DNA of 18,667 nucleotides from an uncultured Atopobiaceae bacterium (lineage in GTDB: Bacteria; Actinomycetota; Coriobacteriia; Coriobacteriales; Atopobiaceae). The DNA is taken from NCBI GenBank assembly GCA_934792625.1, contig CAKVON010000017.1:1-18667 (forward strand). The letters run 5' to 3'. The notes below the pieces were generated by a model. The model was not told where the DNA came from. It worked only from the letters and a program-made list of their open reading frames with translations, and ran no database searches. A program made the position numbers and the translations under genes. Positions 6,595 to 16,055 of the stretch are shown here, in pieces (position 1 is the first letter of the stretch; every line of letters starts with the position of its first letter).

Positions 6595-7692
6595 ATGCAG
6601 AAGGTCATCGGCCTCATTACCGCCAACTACTCGACCAAGAAGCCCTGTGAGCTCGCTGTCTCGCGCCCGATGGCGTCGCTGCCGTACGGAGGACGCTATC
6701 GCACCGTCGACTTCGCGCTCTCCAACATGGTCAACTGCGGCATCCGCACCGTGGGTCTGGTCATGCCGTATAACTACCGCTCGCTGATCGACCACATCGA
6801 CTCCGGCAAGGACTGGATGCTCGACCGCAAGAACGGCGGCCTGTTCATCCTGCCCGGCACCGCCTTCGGCACGTCGCGCACCGGCTCGCGCTTCCTCATC
6901 CGCGACCTGGCCAACAACAAGGTCTTCATCGAGCGCAGCAAGGCGGACTATATCGTCTGCTCCGGCGCCAACATGATCTTCAACATGGACTTCGGCGAGA
7001 TCATCGCCGAGCACGAGGCCTCCGGCGTCGACATCACCGTGCTCACGCACACCGCCACCGAGCCCGACGAGGACGTCGTCGGCTTCAACATGGACGAGGG
7101 TGGCCGCGTCACCGGCATCCACCATGGCGTCGCCTATGGCGACACCGAGTTCCTCGATGCCTTCGTCATCGGCCGCGAGATGCTGCAGACGCTTCTGGAC
7201 TGGTACTCCTCGGTTGACTACCTCGACCTGTTCGAGGCGCTCGAGAACGACTACGGTCGCGTCAACGTCCGCGAGTACAAGTTCAACGGCTACGTCGCCC
7301 CGGTCTTCAACACCGACAGTTACTTCCGCCACAACATGGACCTGCTGAGTCCCGAGGTCGACGACCAGCTCTTCTCGTCCGACCGCTGGATCAAGACCAA
7401 GGCCCACGACACGCCTCCCGCGAAGTACGAGCGTGGTTGCTACGTGCGCAACGCCATCGTCTCGGCCGGCAGCCGCATCTACGGCTCCGTCGCCGACTCG
7501 ATCCTGGGACGCAACGTCATCGTCGAGAGCGGTGCCACCGTTCGCAACGCCATCGTCATGCAGGACTGCGTGATCGAGAGCGGCGCGCGCGTCGAGAACG
7601 CCATCGTCGACCGCCGCAACATCATCCCGGCGGGCACCGAGCTCAGGGGTACGCCCGAGTCGATCCTGATCAAGGGCAAGGAGCAGGGGTAG
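6595..7692 (+). CDS. glgD: GlgD, non-catalytic partner of ADP-glucose pyrophosphorylase
   Basis: GlgD is a GlgC paralogue that, in Firmicutes studied so far, joins GlgC in a hetero-oligomer and raises its activity. The 365 residues share the nucleotidyltransferase fold (LPYGGRYRTVDFALSNMVNCG) and the C-terminal beta helix (VRNAIVSAGSRIYGSVADSI). The GGxGxRL loop is replaced by LITANYSTKKPCEL. The catalytic Asp motif SGDQ of GlgC reads SGAN here (A125), and no EKP lysine motif is seen, so the protein should be inactive alone. The ribosome binding site AAGGGGGAGGAG (6578-6589) lies inside the end of glgC, 5 nt before ATG 6595. glgA follows after 4 nt. Confidence 0.93.
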   Translation: MQKVIGLITANYSTKKPCELAVSRPMASLPYGGRYRTVDFALSNMVNCGIRTVGLVMPYNYRSLIDHIDSGKDWMLDRKNGGLFILPGTAFGTSRTGSRFLIRDLANNKVFIERSKADYIVCSGANMIFNMDFGEIIAEHEASGVDITVLTHTATEPDEDVVGFNMDEGGRVTGIHHGVAYGDTEFLDAFVIGREMLQTLLDWYSSVDYLDLFEALENDYGRVNVREYKFNGYVAPVFNTDSYFRHNMDLLSPEVDDQLFSSDRWIKTKAHDTPPAKYERGCYVRNAIVSAGSRIYGSVADSILGRNVIVESGATVRNAIVMQDCVIESGARVENAIVDRRNIIPAGTELRGTPESILIKGKEQG

Positions 7693-7696
7693 GACC

Positions 7697-9187
7697 ATGG
7701 AACGCAAGAGAAGGAAGCTCAGGGTCCTGTTTGCCGCGGCCGAGGCCGCCCCGTTCTGCAAGACGGGCGGCCTGGGTGACGTCGCCGGCTCGCTGCCGCC
7801 GATGCTGCGTCGTGCCGGCTGCAAGGTGGCGGTCATCCTGCCGAAGTACTCCAAAATCGCCGAGGAGTACCGCTCGCGCATGACGCACGTCTGCGACTTC
7901 TACGTGCCGCTGGCCTGGCGCAACGTCTATTGCGGCATCGAGCACCTGCGCCTGCAGGAGACCGACTTCTACTTCGTCGACAACGAGCACTACTTCGCCC
8001 GTGATGGCCTGTACGGCTACTTCGACGATGCCGAGAGGTTCGCGTTCTTCTCGAAGGCGATCCTGGAGGCCATCGAGCACGTGGACGAGCTGCGCTGCGA
8101 CATCCTGCACTGCAACGACTGGCAGACCGCCATGGCGCCGGTGTTCCTGCGCGAGTTCTACCACGGCGGCCCCTACGACGACATCCGCACGGTCTTCACC
8201 ATCCACAACGTCAAGTTCCAGGGCCAGTACTCCGACGTGGTCCTGGGCGACGTCCTCGGCCTGGCCGACGTGCCCGCCGCCGCCGACCAGCTGCGCATGG
8301 ACGAGCAGTCGATCAACTTCATGCGTGGCGCCGTGCGCTACTCCGACGCGCTGACCACCGTGAGCCCGACCTACGCCCGCGAGCTCAAGATGCCGTTCTA
8401 CGGCGAGCACCTCGAGAACGAGTTCCAGCGTCGAGGCGAGTACCTCTACGGCGTGCTCAATGGTATCGACACCGCCGAGTACAACCCGCGCACCGACCAC
8501 GCCATCGCCAAGACCTTCTCGGCAAAGGACCTGTCGGGCAAGGCCGAGTGCAAGGCCGCCCTCCAGCGCGAGCTTGGGTTGGCCGAGGACCCCGATCGCC
8601 CGCTGGTGGCCATGGTCACGCGTCTGACCAAGCAGAAGGGCATGGACCTGGTCCAGTACGCGATGGACAGCCTGATGTCGCGCGGCGTCCAGGTTGCCCT
8701 GCTCGGCACCGGCGACAGCGAGTTCGAGGACTCGATGAAGTACTTCGCCTGGCGCTACCAAGGCCAGATGAGCGCGAACATCACGTTCGACTCGGGCCTG
8801 GCCAAGCGCATGTACGCGGGCGCGGACCTCTTCCTCATGCCGAGCCAGTTCGAGCCCTGCGGCCTTTCTCAGATGATCGCCATGCGCTACGGCACGCTGC
8901 CGGTGGTGCGCGAGACGGGTGGCCTGGCCGACTCCGTCATCCCGTACAACAGGTTCACCGGGGAGGGCGACGGCTTCAGCTTTGCCAACTTCAACGCCGA
9001 CGAGATGCGCGACTGCCTGCTCAACGCGTGCGAGGTCTTCTGGACCGACCACGAGGCCTGGCACAAGCTCCAGGTCCAGGCTATGGAGAAGGACTTCGGC
9101 TGGCATCGTGCCGCCGACGACTACGTTGACATCTACCACGGCCTGCACCCCGAGGTCATCAGGTACATTAGGCGTAGGGACAAGTAA
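7697..9187 (+). CDS. glgA: Glycogen synthase, ADP-glucose type (GT5)
   Basis: GlgA transfers glucose from ADP-glucose to the non-reducing end of glycogen. The 496 residues are a normal GT5 length. The donor-binding motif KTGGLGDV begins at K22, after a short basic N-terminus (MERKRRKLRV). HCNDWQTAMAP and VFTIHNVKFQGQY mark the N-terminal Rossmann lobe. The C-terminal lobe has VTRLTKQKGMDL and PSQFEPCGLSQMIAMRYG, with E386 in the conserved EPCGL position, and RETGGLADSV. No key substitution was noticed. It lies 4 nt after glgD and 21 nt before the debranching fusion gene, so it is clearly in the same transcription unit. Its GlgA/GT5 type fits the ADP-glucose supplied by GlgC/GlgD. Confidence 0.95.
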   Translation: MERKRRKLRVLFAAAEAAPFCKTGGLGDVAGSLPPMLRRAGCKVAVILPKYSKIAEEYRSRMTHVCDFYVPLAWRNVYCGIEHLRLQETDFYFVDNEHYFARDGLYGYFDDAERFAFFSKAILEAIEHVDELRCDILHCNDWQTAMAPVFLREFYHGGPYDDIRTVFTIHNVKFQGQYSDVVLGDVLGLADVPAAADQLRMDEQSINFMRGAVRYSDALTTVSPTYARELKMPFYGEHLENEFQRRGEYLYGVLNGIDTAEYNPRTDHAIAKTFSAKDLSGKAECKAALQRELGLAEDPDRPLVAMVTRLTKQKGMDLVQYAMDSLMSRGVQVALLGTGDSEFEDSMKYFAWRYQGQMSANITFDSGLAKRMYAGADLFLMPSQFEPCGLSQMIAMRYGTLPVVRETGGLADSVIPYNRFTGEGDGFSFANFNADEMRDCLLNACEVFWTDHEAWHKLQVQAMEKDFGWHRAADDYVDIYHGLHPEVIRYIRRRDK

Positions 9188-9208
9188 CAACCAGGAACGG
9201 ATTCGAAC

Positions 9209-12200
9209 ATGAGAGCGCTGCACGACAGTCGCTCGCAGTCGTATCGTCTTCCGTACGGCGCCGTCCCGGCGGGCGGCGCCGTACGTCTTGTGCTGGACGC
9301 GTGGGACGTGGCCGAGGACGTGACCTGCGAGCTGAGGACTTGGTCCGACGAGATCGGCGAGGGGCTTCTTGCCATGGGGCGCGAGGAGGTCGACGGCCAT
9401 GCGCGCTTCGCGTGCGAGCTGGACGTCGACGAGCCCCGCATCGTCTGGTACGGCTTCCGCCTGACGCAGGCCGACGGGACGATGAGCTGGTACGGCGCCG
9501 CGGACGGTCGCGTGGGCGGCGTCGGCGAGCTGCGTGACGGCGGCGAGGGCCCGTCGTTCCAGATCACGGTGTGCGAGCCCAGGCAGACCAGGCCCGACTG
9601 GTATCGCGGTGGCATCGTCTACCAGGTGTTTCCCGATCGATTCCAGCGCGGCACCGAGTGGCGTGACCGCGTGGCCGACTCGCTTGACACGCCGCGCCGC
9701 GGGCCGGCGCGAGCCCTGGTGGAGGACTGGGACACGCCCCCGAGCTACGCGCGCGACGAGCAGGGGCGCGTCACGAGGTGGGACTTCTACGGCGGTACCC
9801 TCTCGGGCATCCGCGAGCGACTCGACTACCTGCGCGACCTCGGCGTGACCTGCATCTACCTCAACCCCGTGTTCGAGGCGGCGAGCAACCACCGCTACGA
9901 CACGGCCGACTACCTGCGCATCGACCCCATGCTCGGAGACGAGGACGAGTTCGGCGCGCTGTGCCTGGAGGCCCGCGCCCACGGCATCCGCGTCATCCTG
10001 GACGGCGTCTTCAACCACACGGGCTGCGACAGCCGCTACTTCAACAAGTACGGCAACTACGACACCGTGGGTGCCTGGCAGAGCGAGGACAGCCCCTACC
10101 GCAGCTGGTACCGCTTCCGCGACCCGAAGCCCGGCGAGGACCCGTCCGAGGCCTACGAAAGCTGGTGGGGCGTGGGCGACCTGCCCGACCTTGAGGAGGC
10201 CGACCCCGGCTACCGCGAGCTCGTCTTCGGCGAGGACGGCGTCGTGCGCAGGTGGCTGCGCGCTGGCGCCAGCGGATGGCGCCTGGACGTGGCGGACGAG
10301 CTGCCCGACGACTTCCTGCGCGAGCTTCGCGCGGCCGCGGTTGCCGAGAAGGACGACGCGCTGGTGCTCGGCGAGGTATGGGAGGACGCCTCCAACAAGA
10401 TCAGCTACGGCAAGCTGCGTCGCTACCTTCTGGGCGACGAGCTCGACAGCGTCATGAACTACAACCTGCGCGCGCCGCTGCTGGACTACGTCATGGGTCG
10501 CGGCTCCGCCCGCGAGCTGACCGAGCGCCTGGAGACCATGCGCGAGAACTACCCACCCGACGCCTTCGCCGAGGCGCTCAATGTGCTCGGCACGCACGAC
10601 ACCGTCCGCCTGTTCACCTTCCTGGGTGGCGCCCCCGACAAGGACAGCCTCACCGACGTGCAGCGAGCCGCCTACCGCCTGGACGAGGGCCAGCGCGGCC
10701 TGGCCAAGGGCAGGCTGTGGCTGTCCGCCCTGCTGCAGATGACGCTGCCCGGCGTGCCGTGCGTCTACTACGGCGACGAGGCGGGCGTCGAGGGCTATGC
10801 CGACCCGTACAACAGGGCGACCTTCCCCTGGGGCCACGAGGACCGCGACTGCCAGACCATCTACCGCAACGCGATCAACCTGCGCCGCACGCTGCCCATG
10901 CTCGCCGACGGCGACTTCGAGCCGCTCGACCTGGGCGACGAGGTCTTCGGCTTCGCGCGCACTTCTCGGCAGGACGGCGAGTGCGCCGTGGTGCTGGCCA
11001 ACAGCAGCCTGGCAAACGCGCACGAGGTGCGCGTCCCCATGCGCGGCGAGGTCGTCGACGAGGTCATCGGCGGCCGCGCGGTGCGCGTCGAGAACGGCGA
11101 GGCCGTCGTGTGGCTGAGCCAGCTGGGCTCGGCCGTGCTTTACTTCCACGAGGCGGCCGAGCTGGGCCGCGCCCCGCGTCGCGGCTCGGGCATCCTGTGC
11201 CACGTCACGTCGCTGCCCGCCGCCGCGCCCGACGCGTCCGCTGCCGAGAAGGACCGTGAGGCAGGCACCCTCGGCGCCCCGGCGCGCGCCTTCTGCGACT
11301 GGCTCGAGCGCGCGGGCCAGCGCTACTGGCAGATCCTGCCCGTCAACCCGACCGACGCCTTCGGCTCGCCCTATGCCGGCCTCTCGGCGTTCGCCGGCAA
11401 CGCGGCGCTCGTCTCGGCCGCCGACCGCGACGCGCGCCTGGCCGCCATCAGGGCGGCGGGTTCGGACGCCATCGCGGCGGAGGAGGCTCGCTACCAGGCC
11501 TTCGTTGCCAAGAACGAGGACTGGCTGACCCCGTATGCCGCCTTCATGGCGATCAAGGAGCTGGTGGACCCCCGCATCCCGTGGCAGGACTGGCCCGCCT
11601 ACCTGTGCGACTACGACCCCGAGATCGTCCGCGACGGGCGCGTGGCCCCCGTGGCCGAGCGCATCCGCCGCGAGCAGTACGAGTTCCAGGTCCAGTGGGA
11701 CGCCCTGCGCGAGTACGCCCACGCCCACGGCGTGTCCATCGTGGGCGACATGCCCATGTACGTCTCGGGCGACTCGGCCGACGTGTGGGCCAACCGCGAC
11801 CTGTTCCGCCTGGACGCCTTCGGCCGCGCGCAGGTCGTGGCGGGCACGCCGCCCGACGCGTTCTCGGCCGACGGCCAGGTCTGGGGCAACCCCGTCTACG
11901 ACTGGGACGCCATGCGCGCGACCGGCTACGACTGGTGGATGCGCCGCCTGGGACGCGCCTTCGAGCTGTACGACTACGTGCGACTCGACCACTTCCTGGG
12001 CTTCTCGTCGTTCTTCGCGATCCCGCGCGGCGAGAAGGCGACCGAGGGGCGCTGGCGCGTGGGTCCCGGCCGCGAAATCTTCGAGGTCGCCCACGAGCGC
12101 TTCGGCGCGCTGCCGGTGATCGCCGAGGACCTCGGTCTTCTCACCCCCGCGGTGCGCGCCCTGGTCGCCGCCTGCGGCTTTGCTGGGATGGACGTGAGCG

Positions 12201-12538
12201 TGTTCTCGGACACCTTCTCCGAGGACGGCTGGGTCGTCCCGCGTGGTAAGGTTGCCTACTCGAGCACGCACGACACCCAGACCCTGGTGGGCTGGTGCGC
12301 CGGCCGCGCCGGTGACGATGCCGCCGCTGCCGCGTCGCGCGCCCTCGAGGCATGCGAGCGCTCCAGCGCCGACCTGGTGGTCGTTCAGCTGCAGGACGCC
12401 TGCGGCCTTGGCGATGACTCCCGCATGAACCTGCCGGGCGTCGCCGAGGGCAACTGGTCGTGGGTCGCCGACGCCCGCGACATCGAGGCGGCGACGCGGC
12501 GCATGCGCTCGCTCGCCGAGCAGACGGGAAGGCTGTAG
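9209..12538 (+). CDS. GH13 (amylo)pullulanase-like debranching enzyme fused to GH77 4-alpha-glucanotransferase
   Basis: This is one uninterrupted 1109-residue frame with two glycosidase modules. Residues about 10-125 look like an N-terminal beta-sandwich. The GH13 module (about 130-640) opens with GGIVYQVFPDRFQRG and carries region I DGVFNHTG, nucleophile D360 (SGWRLDVADELP), acid/base E389 (LGEVWEDASN) and D464 (VLGTHDTVR). It resembles amylopullulanase/neopullulanase-type enzymes more than classical GlgX. The GH77 module (about 655-1109) starts SGILCHVTSLPAAAP and has RYWQILPVNPTDAFGSPY, nucleophile D927 (VRLDHFLGFSS), E973 (VIAEDLGLL) and D1022 (SSTHDTQTLVGW). The loop after TSLP lacks the usual GxYGIGDLG. 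The likely job is removing side branches left by GlgP and disproportionating the released maltodextrins. The start ATG 9209 has only a weak, distant AGGA (9193-9196). The domains are secure; the linkages cut are inferred. Confidence 0.9.
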   Translation: MRALHDSRSQSYRLPYGAVPAGGAVRLVLDAWDVAEDVTCELRTWSDEIGEGLLAMGREEVDGHARFACELDVDEPRIVWYGFRLTQADGTMSWYGAADGRVGGVGELRDGGEGPSFQITVCEPRQTRPDWYRGGIVYQVFPDRFQRGTEWRDRVADSLDTPRRGPARALVEDWDTPPSYARDEQGRVTRWDFYGGTLSGIRERLDYLRDLGVTCIYLNPVFEAASNHRYDTADYLRIDPMLGDEDEFGALCLEARAHGIRVILDGVFNHTGCDSRYFNKYGNYDTVGAWQSEDSPYRSWYRFRDPKPGEDPSEAYESWWGVGDLPDLEEADPGYRELVFGEDGVVRRWLRAGASGWRLDVADELPDDFLRELRAAAVAEKDDALVLGEVWEDASNKISYGKLRRYLLGDELDSVMNYNLRAPLLDYVMGRGSARELTERLETMRENYPPDAFAEALNVLGTHDTVRLFTFLGGAPDKDSLTDVQRAAYRLDEGQRGLAKGRLWLSALLQMTLPGVPCVYYGDEAGVEGYADPYNRATFPWGHEDRDCQTIYRNAINLRRTLPMLADGDFEPLDLGDEVFGFARTSRQDGECAVVLANSSLANAHEVRVPMRGEVVDEVIGGRAVRVENGEAVVWLSQLGSAVLYFHEAAELGRAPRRGSGILCHVTSLPAAAPDASAAEKDREAGTLGAPARAFCDWLERAGQRYWQILPVNPTDAFGSPYAGLSAFAGNAALVSAADRDARLAAIRAAGSDAIAAEEARYQAFVAKNEDWLTPYAAFMAIKELVDPRIPWQDWPAYLCDYDPEIVRDGRVAPVAERIRREQYEFQVQWDALREYAHAHGVSIVGDMPMYVSGDSADVWANRDLFRLDAFGRAQVVAGTPPDAFSADGQVWGNPVYDWDAMRATGYDWWMRRLGRAFELYDYVRLDHFLGFSSFFAIPRGEKATEGRWRVGPGREIFEVAHERFGALPVIAEDLGLLTPAVRALVAACGFAGMDVSVFSDTFSEDGWVVPRGKVAYSSTHDTQTLVGWCAGRAGDDAAAAASRALEACERSSADLVVVQLQDACGLGDDSRMNLPGVAEGNWSWVADARDIEAATRRMRSLAEQTGRL

Positions 12539-12551
12539 GGGGAGAGGTACC

Positions 12552-15500
12552 TTGTTCGTCAATCGCGTCGCCAAAAACCTGTGCCAGGACCCCGAGCTCT
12601 CGCAGGTCCTGAGCGACCTCGACGCCGGTCGCGACGCCACGCTCGCCATCGCGCAGAGCGCCCGCCCGCTCGCGGTGGCGGCGCTGTGGGCCCGCGACCC
12701 CAGGCCGTGCCTGGTCGTGGTCAGCGGCGAGGAGGCCGCCGACCGCGTCGGCCGCGCACTCTCGGCGTGGCTGGGGCTGGACGTGGTCTCGCGCTACCCC
12801 GAGCGCCGCGACCTGCCCTGGGCCGACGTCGCCTGCGACGACGCCGTCGTGGGCGCGCGCGTCCGCTCGGTCGCGCGCCTGGCGCAGGGCGAGAAGTGCG
12901 TCGTGGTCGCCAGCGCCCACGCGTTGATGCGCCGCGTCCCGCCGGTCGGCTCCGGCTACTGGGCGGGCTCGACCTTCTCGGTCGGCGACGAGGTCCCCTT
13001 CGAGGACGTGGGGCCGCTGCTGGTGGGCATGGGCTACGTCGACGACGGCGAGGCCGCGACACCCGGCACCTTCCGCACGCACGGCGACTCGGTCGACGTG
13101 TTTCCCGCCCAGGCCACCTCGCCCATGCGCATCGAGTTCTTCGGCGACGAGATCGACCGCGTGCGCCGCATGGTTCCCGCCACCGGCCAGACCATCGGCG
13201 AGCTCGACTCCGTCACCGTCGTCCCCTGTCGCGAGCTCGCCCTCACCGACGACGCCATCGAGCGCGCGACCCGCGCCCTGGGCGCCGCCGCGCGCGAGGA
13301 CTCCCGCGTGGCGGCCGACCTCGAGCTGATCCAGGCCCGCAGCTCGTCGCCCCTTCTCGACCGCTACCTGCGGGTCCTTTACGGAAAGACCGTCACGCCG
13401 CTGGCGCACATGAGCGGCGACACCCTGGTGGTGCTCGCCGAGCCGCGAGCGCTTTTCGACGACTGCTGCCGTGCCCACGACGAGGTCGCGGCAGCCGCCG
13501 GCTCCGCCCGCGTGAGCCTGGAGGGCCTTTACAGCGAGCCCCGCGAGATGGACTTCGGCAGGCAGCAGCGCCTGTCGCTCTCGTCGATCATGCGCAGCGG
13601 CGCCGTGGCGGCGGGCCAGGTCAAGGTGCGCCAGCCCGACATCGCCGGCAGCGACGCCAAGCTGCTCGACCGCGTGAGCGAGCTCGTCAACACGCGCCAC
13701 GCGGTGGCCTTCGCCGCCCCCGACCGCGGTGCCCGCGAGTCGCTGGAGCTGGCGCTCGGCGACTCGCGCATCCCCTTCTGCGAGTCGCTGGCGAACGACC
13801 CCAAGAACCGCGTCCCGGTGTGCGACCCGCACGCCGCGGCCGACGCCGAGCCGCTCGAGCGCGGCATGGTCACGTTCTTCGACGCGCCCGTGCCCGCCGG
13901 CGTGGTCGTGGGCGGCGCGCACCTGGCGGTGCTGAGCGTGTCCGACCTCACGCAGCGCTTCGCCCGCAAGAGGTCTCGCCGAAAGGTCGACCCGACCTCG
14001 GTCACGTTCCCCTTCAAACCGGGCGATTACGTCGTCCACTCGACCCACGGCATCGCGCTGTTCTCCGATATCGTGCGCCAGGAGGTCGCGGGGCGCGAGC
14101 GCGACTACTTTTTGCTGGAGTACGCCGGCGGCGACAGGCTCTTCGTCCCGCTTGAGCAGGTCGATCGCCTCACGCGATACGTCGGTCCCGACGGGTCGAG
14201 CCCGCGCCTGACGCGCCTGAACACCGCCGACTGGTCGCGCGCCACCGGCAAGGCCCGCAAGTCCGCCAAGAAGCTCGCCTTCGACCTGGTCGACCTTTAC
14301 ACGCGCCGCTCGACGGTGCGTGGCCACGCGTTCCCGCCCGACACGCCGGCCCAGGCCGACATGGAGTCGGGCTTCCCCTACGAGCTGACCCACGACCAGG
14401 CCTCGGCCGTCAACGACATCAAGGCCGACATGGAGGCCCCCAAGCCCATGGACCGCCTGCTGTGCGGCGACGTCGGCTTCGGCAAGACCGAGGTGGCCCT
14501 GCGCGCCGCCTTCAAGTGCGTGATGGACGGCCGCCAGGTCATGGTGCTGTGCCCCACGACGATCCTGGCCGAGCAGCACTACCAGACGTTCTTCGAGCGC
14601 TTCTCGGCATTCGACGTCGACGTGCGGGTGCTGTCGCGATTCGTGACGCCCGCCAGGCAGAGGCGCGCGCTCGAGGGCTTCGCCGACGGCTCGGTCGGCG
14701 TGCTCGTGGGCACCCACCGCCTGCTCTCGGCCGACGTCAACCCGCACTCCCTGGGCCTGGTCATCGTGGACGAGGAGCAGCGCTTCGGCGTCCAGCACAA
14801 GGAGCAGCTCAAGAACATGCGCGAGCAGGTCGACGTGCTGACGCTGTCGGCCACGCCCATCCCGCGCACCATGCAGATGGCCATGAGCGGCGTGCGCGAC
14901 ATGAGCCTGATCATGACGCCGCCGCCGGGGCGCAAGCCGGTCGACGTCTTCGTGGGCGAGTGGAACCCCGACCTGGTGAGCGATGCCATCAGGCGCGAGC
15001 TGTCGCGCGGCGGCCAGGTCTACTACGTCTCCAACCGCGTCCACACCATCGACGACGCGATGGCGCGCGTGACCGAGGCCGCCCCCGAGGCGCGCGTGGC
15101 CGTGGCCCACGGCAAGATGAGCGCCAAGCAGGTCGAGGACGTGATGATGCAGTTCGAGGCCCACGAGGTGGACGTGCTCGTGGCCACGACGATCATCGAG
15201 AGCGGCATCGACAACCCGCACACCAACACGCTGATCATCGAGGACTCGCAGCGCCTGGGCCTGGCCCAGCTCTACCAGCTGAAGGGCCGCGTCGGCCGCG
15301 GTCGCGAGCAGGCCTATGCCTACTTCATGTTCCCGGGCGAGCAGCCCCTGACGCCGGAGGCGACCGACCGCCTGACCGCCATCAACGAGTTCCAGGACCT
15401 GGGCAGCGGCATGAGGATCGCCATGCGCGACCTCGAGATCCGCGGCGCGGGCTCGCTTCTTGGCGGCGAGCAGCACGGCAACCTGTCGGGCGTCGGCTTC

Positions 15501-16055
15501 GACCTGTTTACCCAGATGCTGGGCGAGGCCGTGGCGGAGGCCCGCGGCGAGGCGCCCGACATCGAGCAGAGCGAGGTCACGATCAACCTGCCCGCAGACT
15601 TCTACCTGGCCGAGGAGTACATCCCGGACGTCGACCGTCGCGTGCTCGCCTACCGCCGCCTCGCGGCCGCTACCGAGCTTGCCGAGGTCGACGAGCTCGA
15701 GCACGAGCTTGCCGAGAAGTGCGGTGCGCTCCCGCTGGCCGCGAAGAACCTGATGGACCGCGCCCGTCTGCGCGTCCGCGCGCAGCGCCTGGGAGTGATC
15801 TCGGTCTCGCTGACCGACGGGCGGATCGTCTGCCAGGGCATCGAGCTCACGCGCGACGCCTCGCTCAAGCTCCGCGAGCAGGGCGCGGTCTGCTACCCCA
15901 AGACTCACAAGGTCGTCTACCCGTTCTCGCGCAGGCAGACCGGCTATGCCGGCGGCCGCGCATCCGCCCGTCCCGCCCGCTCCATGGAGGAGCTTCTGCC
16001 CTGCGCCCTGGGCGTGCTGGAGACCTGCGGCGGTGACGACGAGTCCGACGAGTAG
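12552..16055 (+). CDS. mfd: Transcription-repair coupling factor Mfd
   Basis: Mfd is a DNA translocase that pushes RNA polymerase stalled at lesions off DNA and recruits UvrA for excision repair. TTG 12552 lies behind GGGGAGAGG and gives 1167 residues, the normal family length. The UvrB-like N-terminal module includes GTFRTHGDSVDVFP and RIEFFGDEIDRVR. The CarD-like RNA polymerase interaction domain begins at about F488 (FKPGDYVVHSTHGIALFSD). The translocase has Walker A GDVGFGKTE (K645), DEEQ (D740-Q743), LSATPIPRTMQM and QLKGRVGRGREQ. A TRCF C-terminal domain follows from about residue 1000. Only 13 nt separate it from the upstream glycogen gene and no promoter or terminator is visible there, so it is probably read through from the glycogen operon, at least in part. 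Confidence 0.96.
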   Translation: MFVNRVAKNLCQDPELSQVLSDLDAGRDATLAIAQSARPLAVAALWARDPRPCLVVVSGEEAADRVGRALSAWLGLDVVSRYPERRDLPWADVACDDAVVGARVRSVARLAQGEKCVVVASAHALMRRVPPVGSGYWAGSTFSVGDEVPFEDVGPLLVGMGYVDDGEAATPGTFRTHGDSVDVFPAQATSPMRIEFFGDEIDRVRRMVPATGQTIGELDSVTVVPCRELALTDDAIERATRALGAAAREDSRVAADLELIQARSSSPLLDRYLRVLYGKTVTPLAHMSGDTLVVLAEPRALFDDCCRAHDEVAAAAGSARVSLEGLYSEPREMDFGRQQRLSLSSIMRSGAVAAGQVKVRQPDIAGSDAKLLDRVSELVNTRHAVAFAAPDRGARESLELALGDSRIPFCESLANDPKNRVPVCDPHAAADAEPLERGMVTFFDAPVPAGVVVGGAHLAVLSVSDLTQRFARKRSRRKVDPTSVTFPFKPGDYVVHSTHGIALFSDIVRQEVAGRERDYFLLEYAGGDRLFVPLEQVDRLTRYVGPDGSSPRLTRLNTADWSRATGKARKSAKKLAFDLVDLYTRRSTVRGHAFPPDTPAQADMESGFPYELTHDQASAVNDIKADMEAPKPMDRLLCGDVGFGKTEVALRAAFKCVMDGRQVMVLCPTTILAEQHYQTFFERFSAFDVDVRVLSRFVTPARQRRALEGFADGSVGVLVGTHRLLSADVNPHSLGLVIVDEEQRFGVQHKEQLKNMREQVDVLTLSATPIPRTMQMAMSGVRDMSLIMTPPPGRKPVDVFVGEWNPDLVSDAIRRELSRGGQVYYVSNRVHTIDDAMARVTEAAPEARVAVAHGKMSAKQVEDVMMQFEAHEVDVLVATTIIESGIDNPHTNTLIIEDSQRLGLAQLYQLKGRVGRGREQAYAYFMFPGEQPLTPEATDRLTAINEFQDLGSGMRIAMRDLEIRGAGSLLGGEQHGNLSGVGFDLFTQMLGEAVAEARGEAPDIEQSEVTINLPADFYLAEEYIPDVDRRVLAYRRLAAATELAEVDELEHELAEKCGALPLAAKNLMDRARLRVRAQRLGVISVSLTDGRIVCQGIELTRDASLKLREQGAVCYPKTHKVVYPFSRRQTGYAGGRASARPARSMEELLPCALGVLETCGGDDESDE

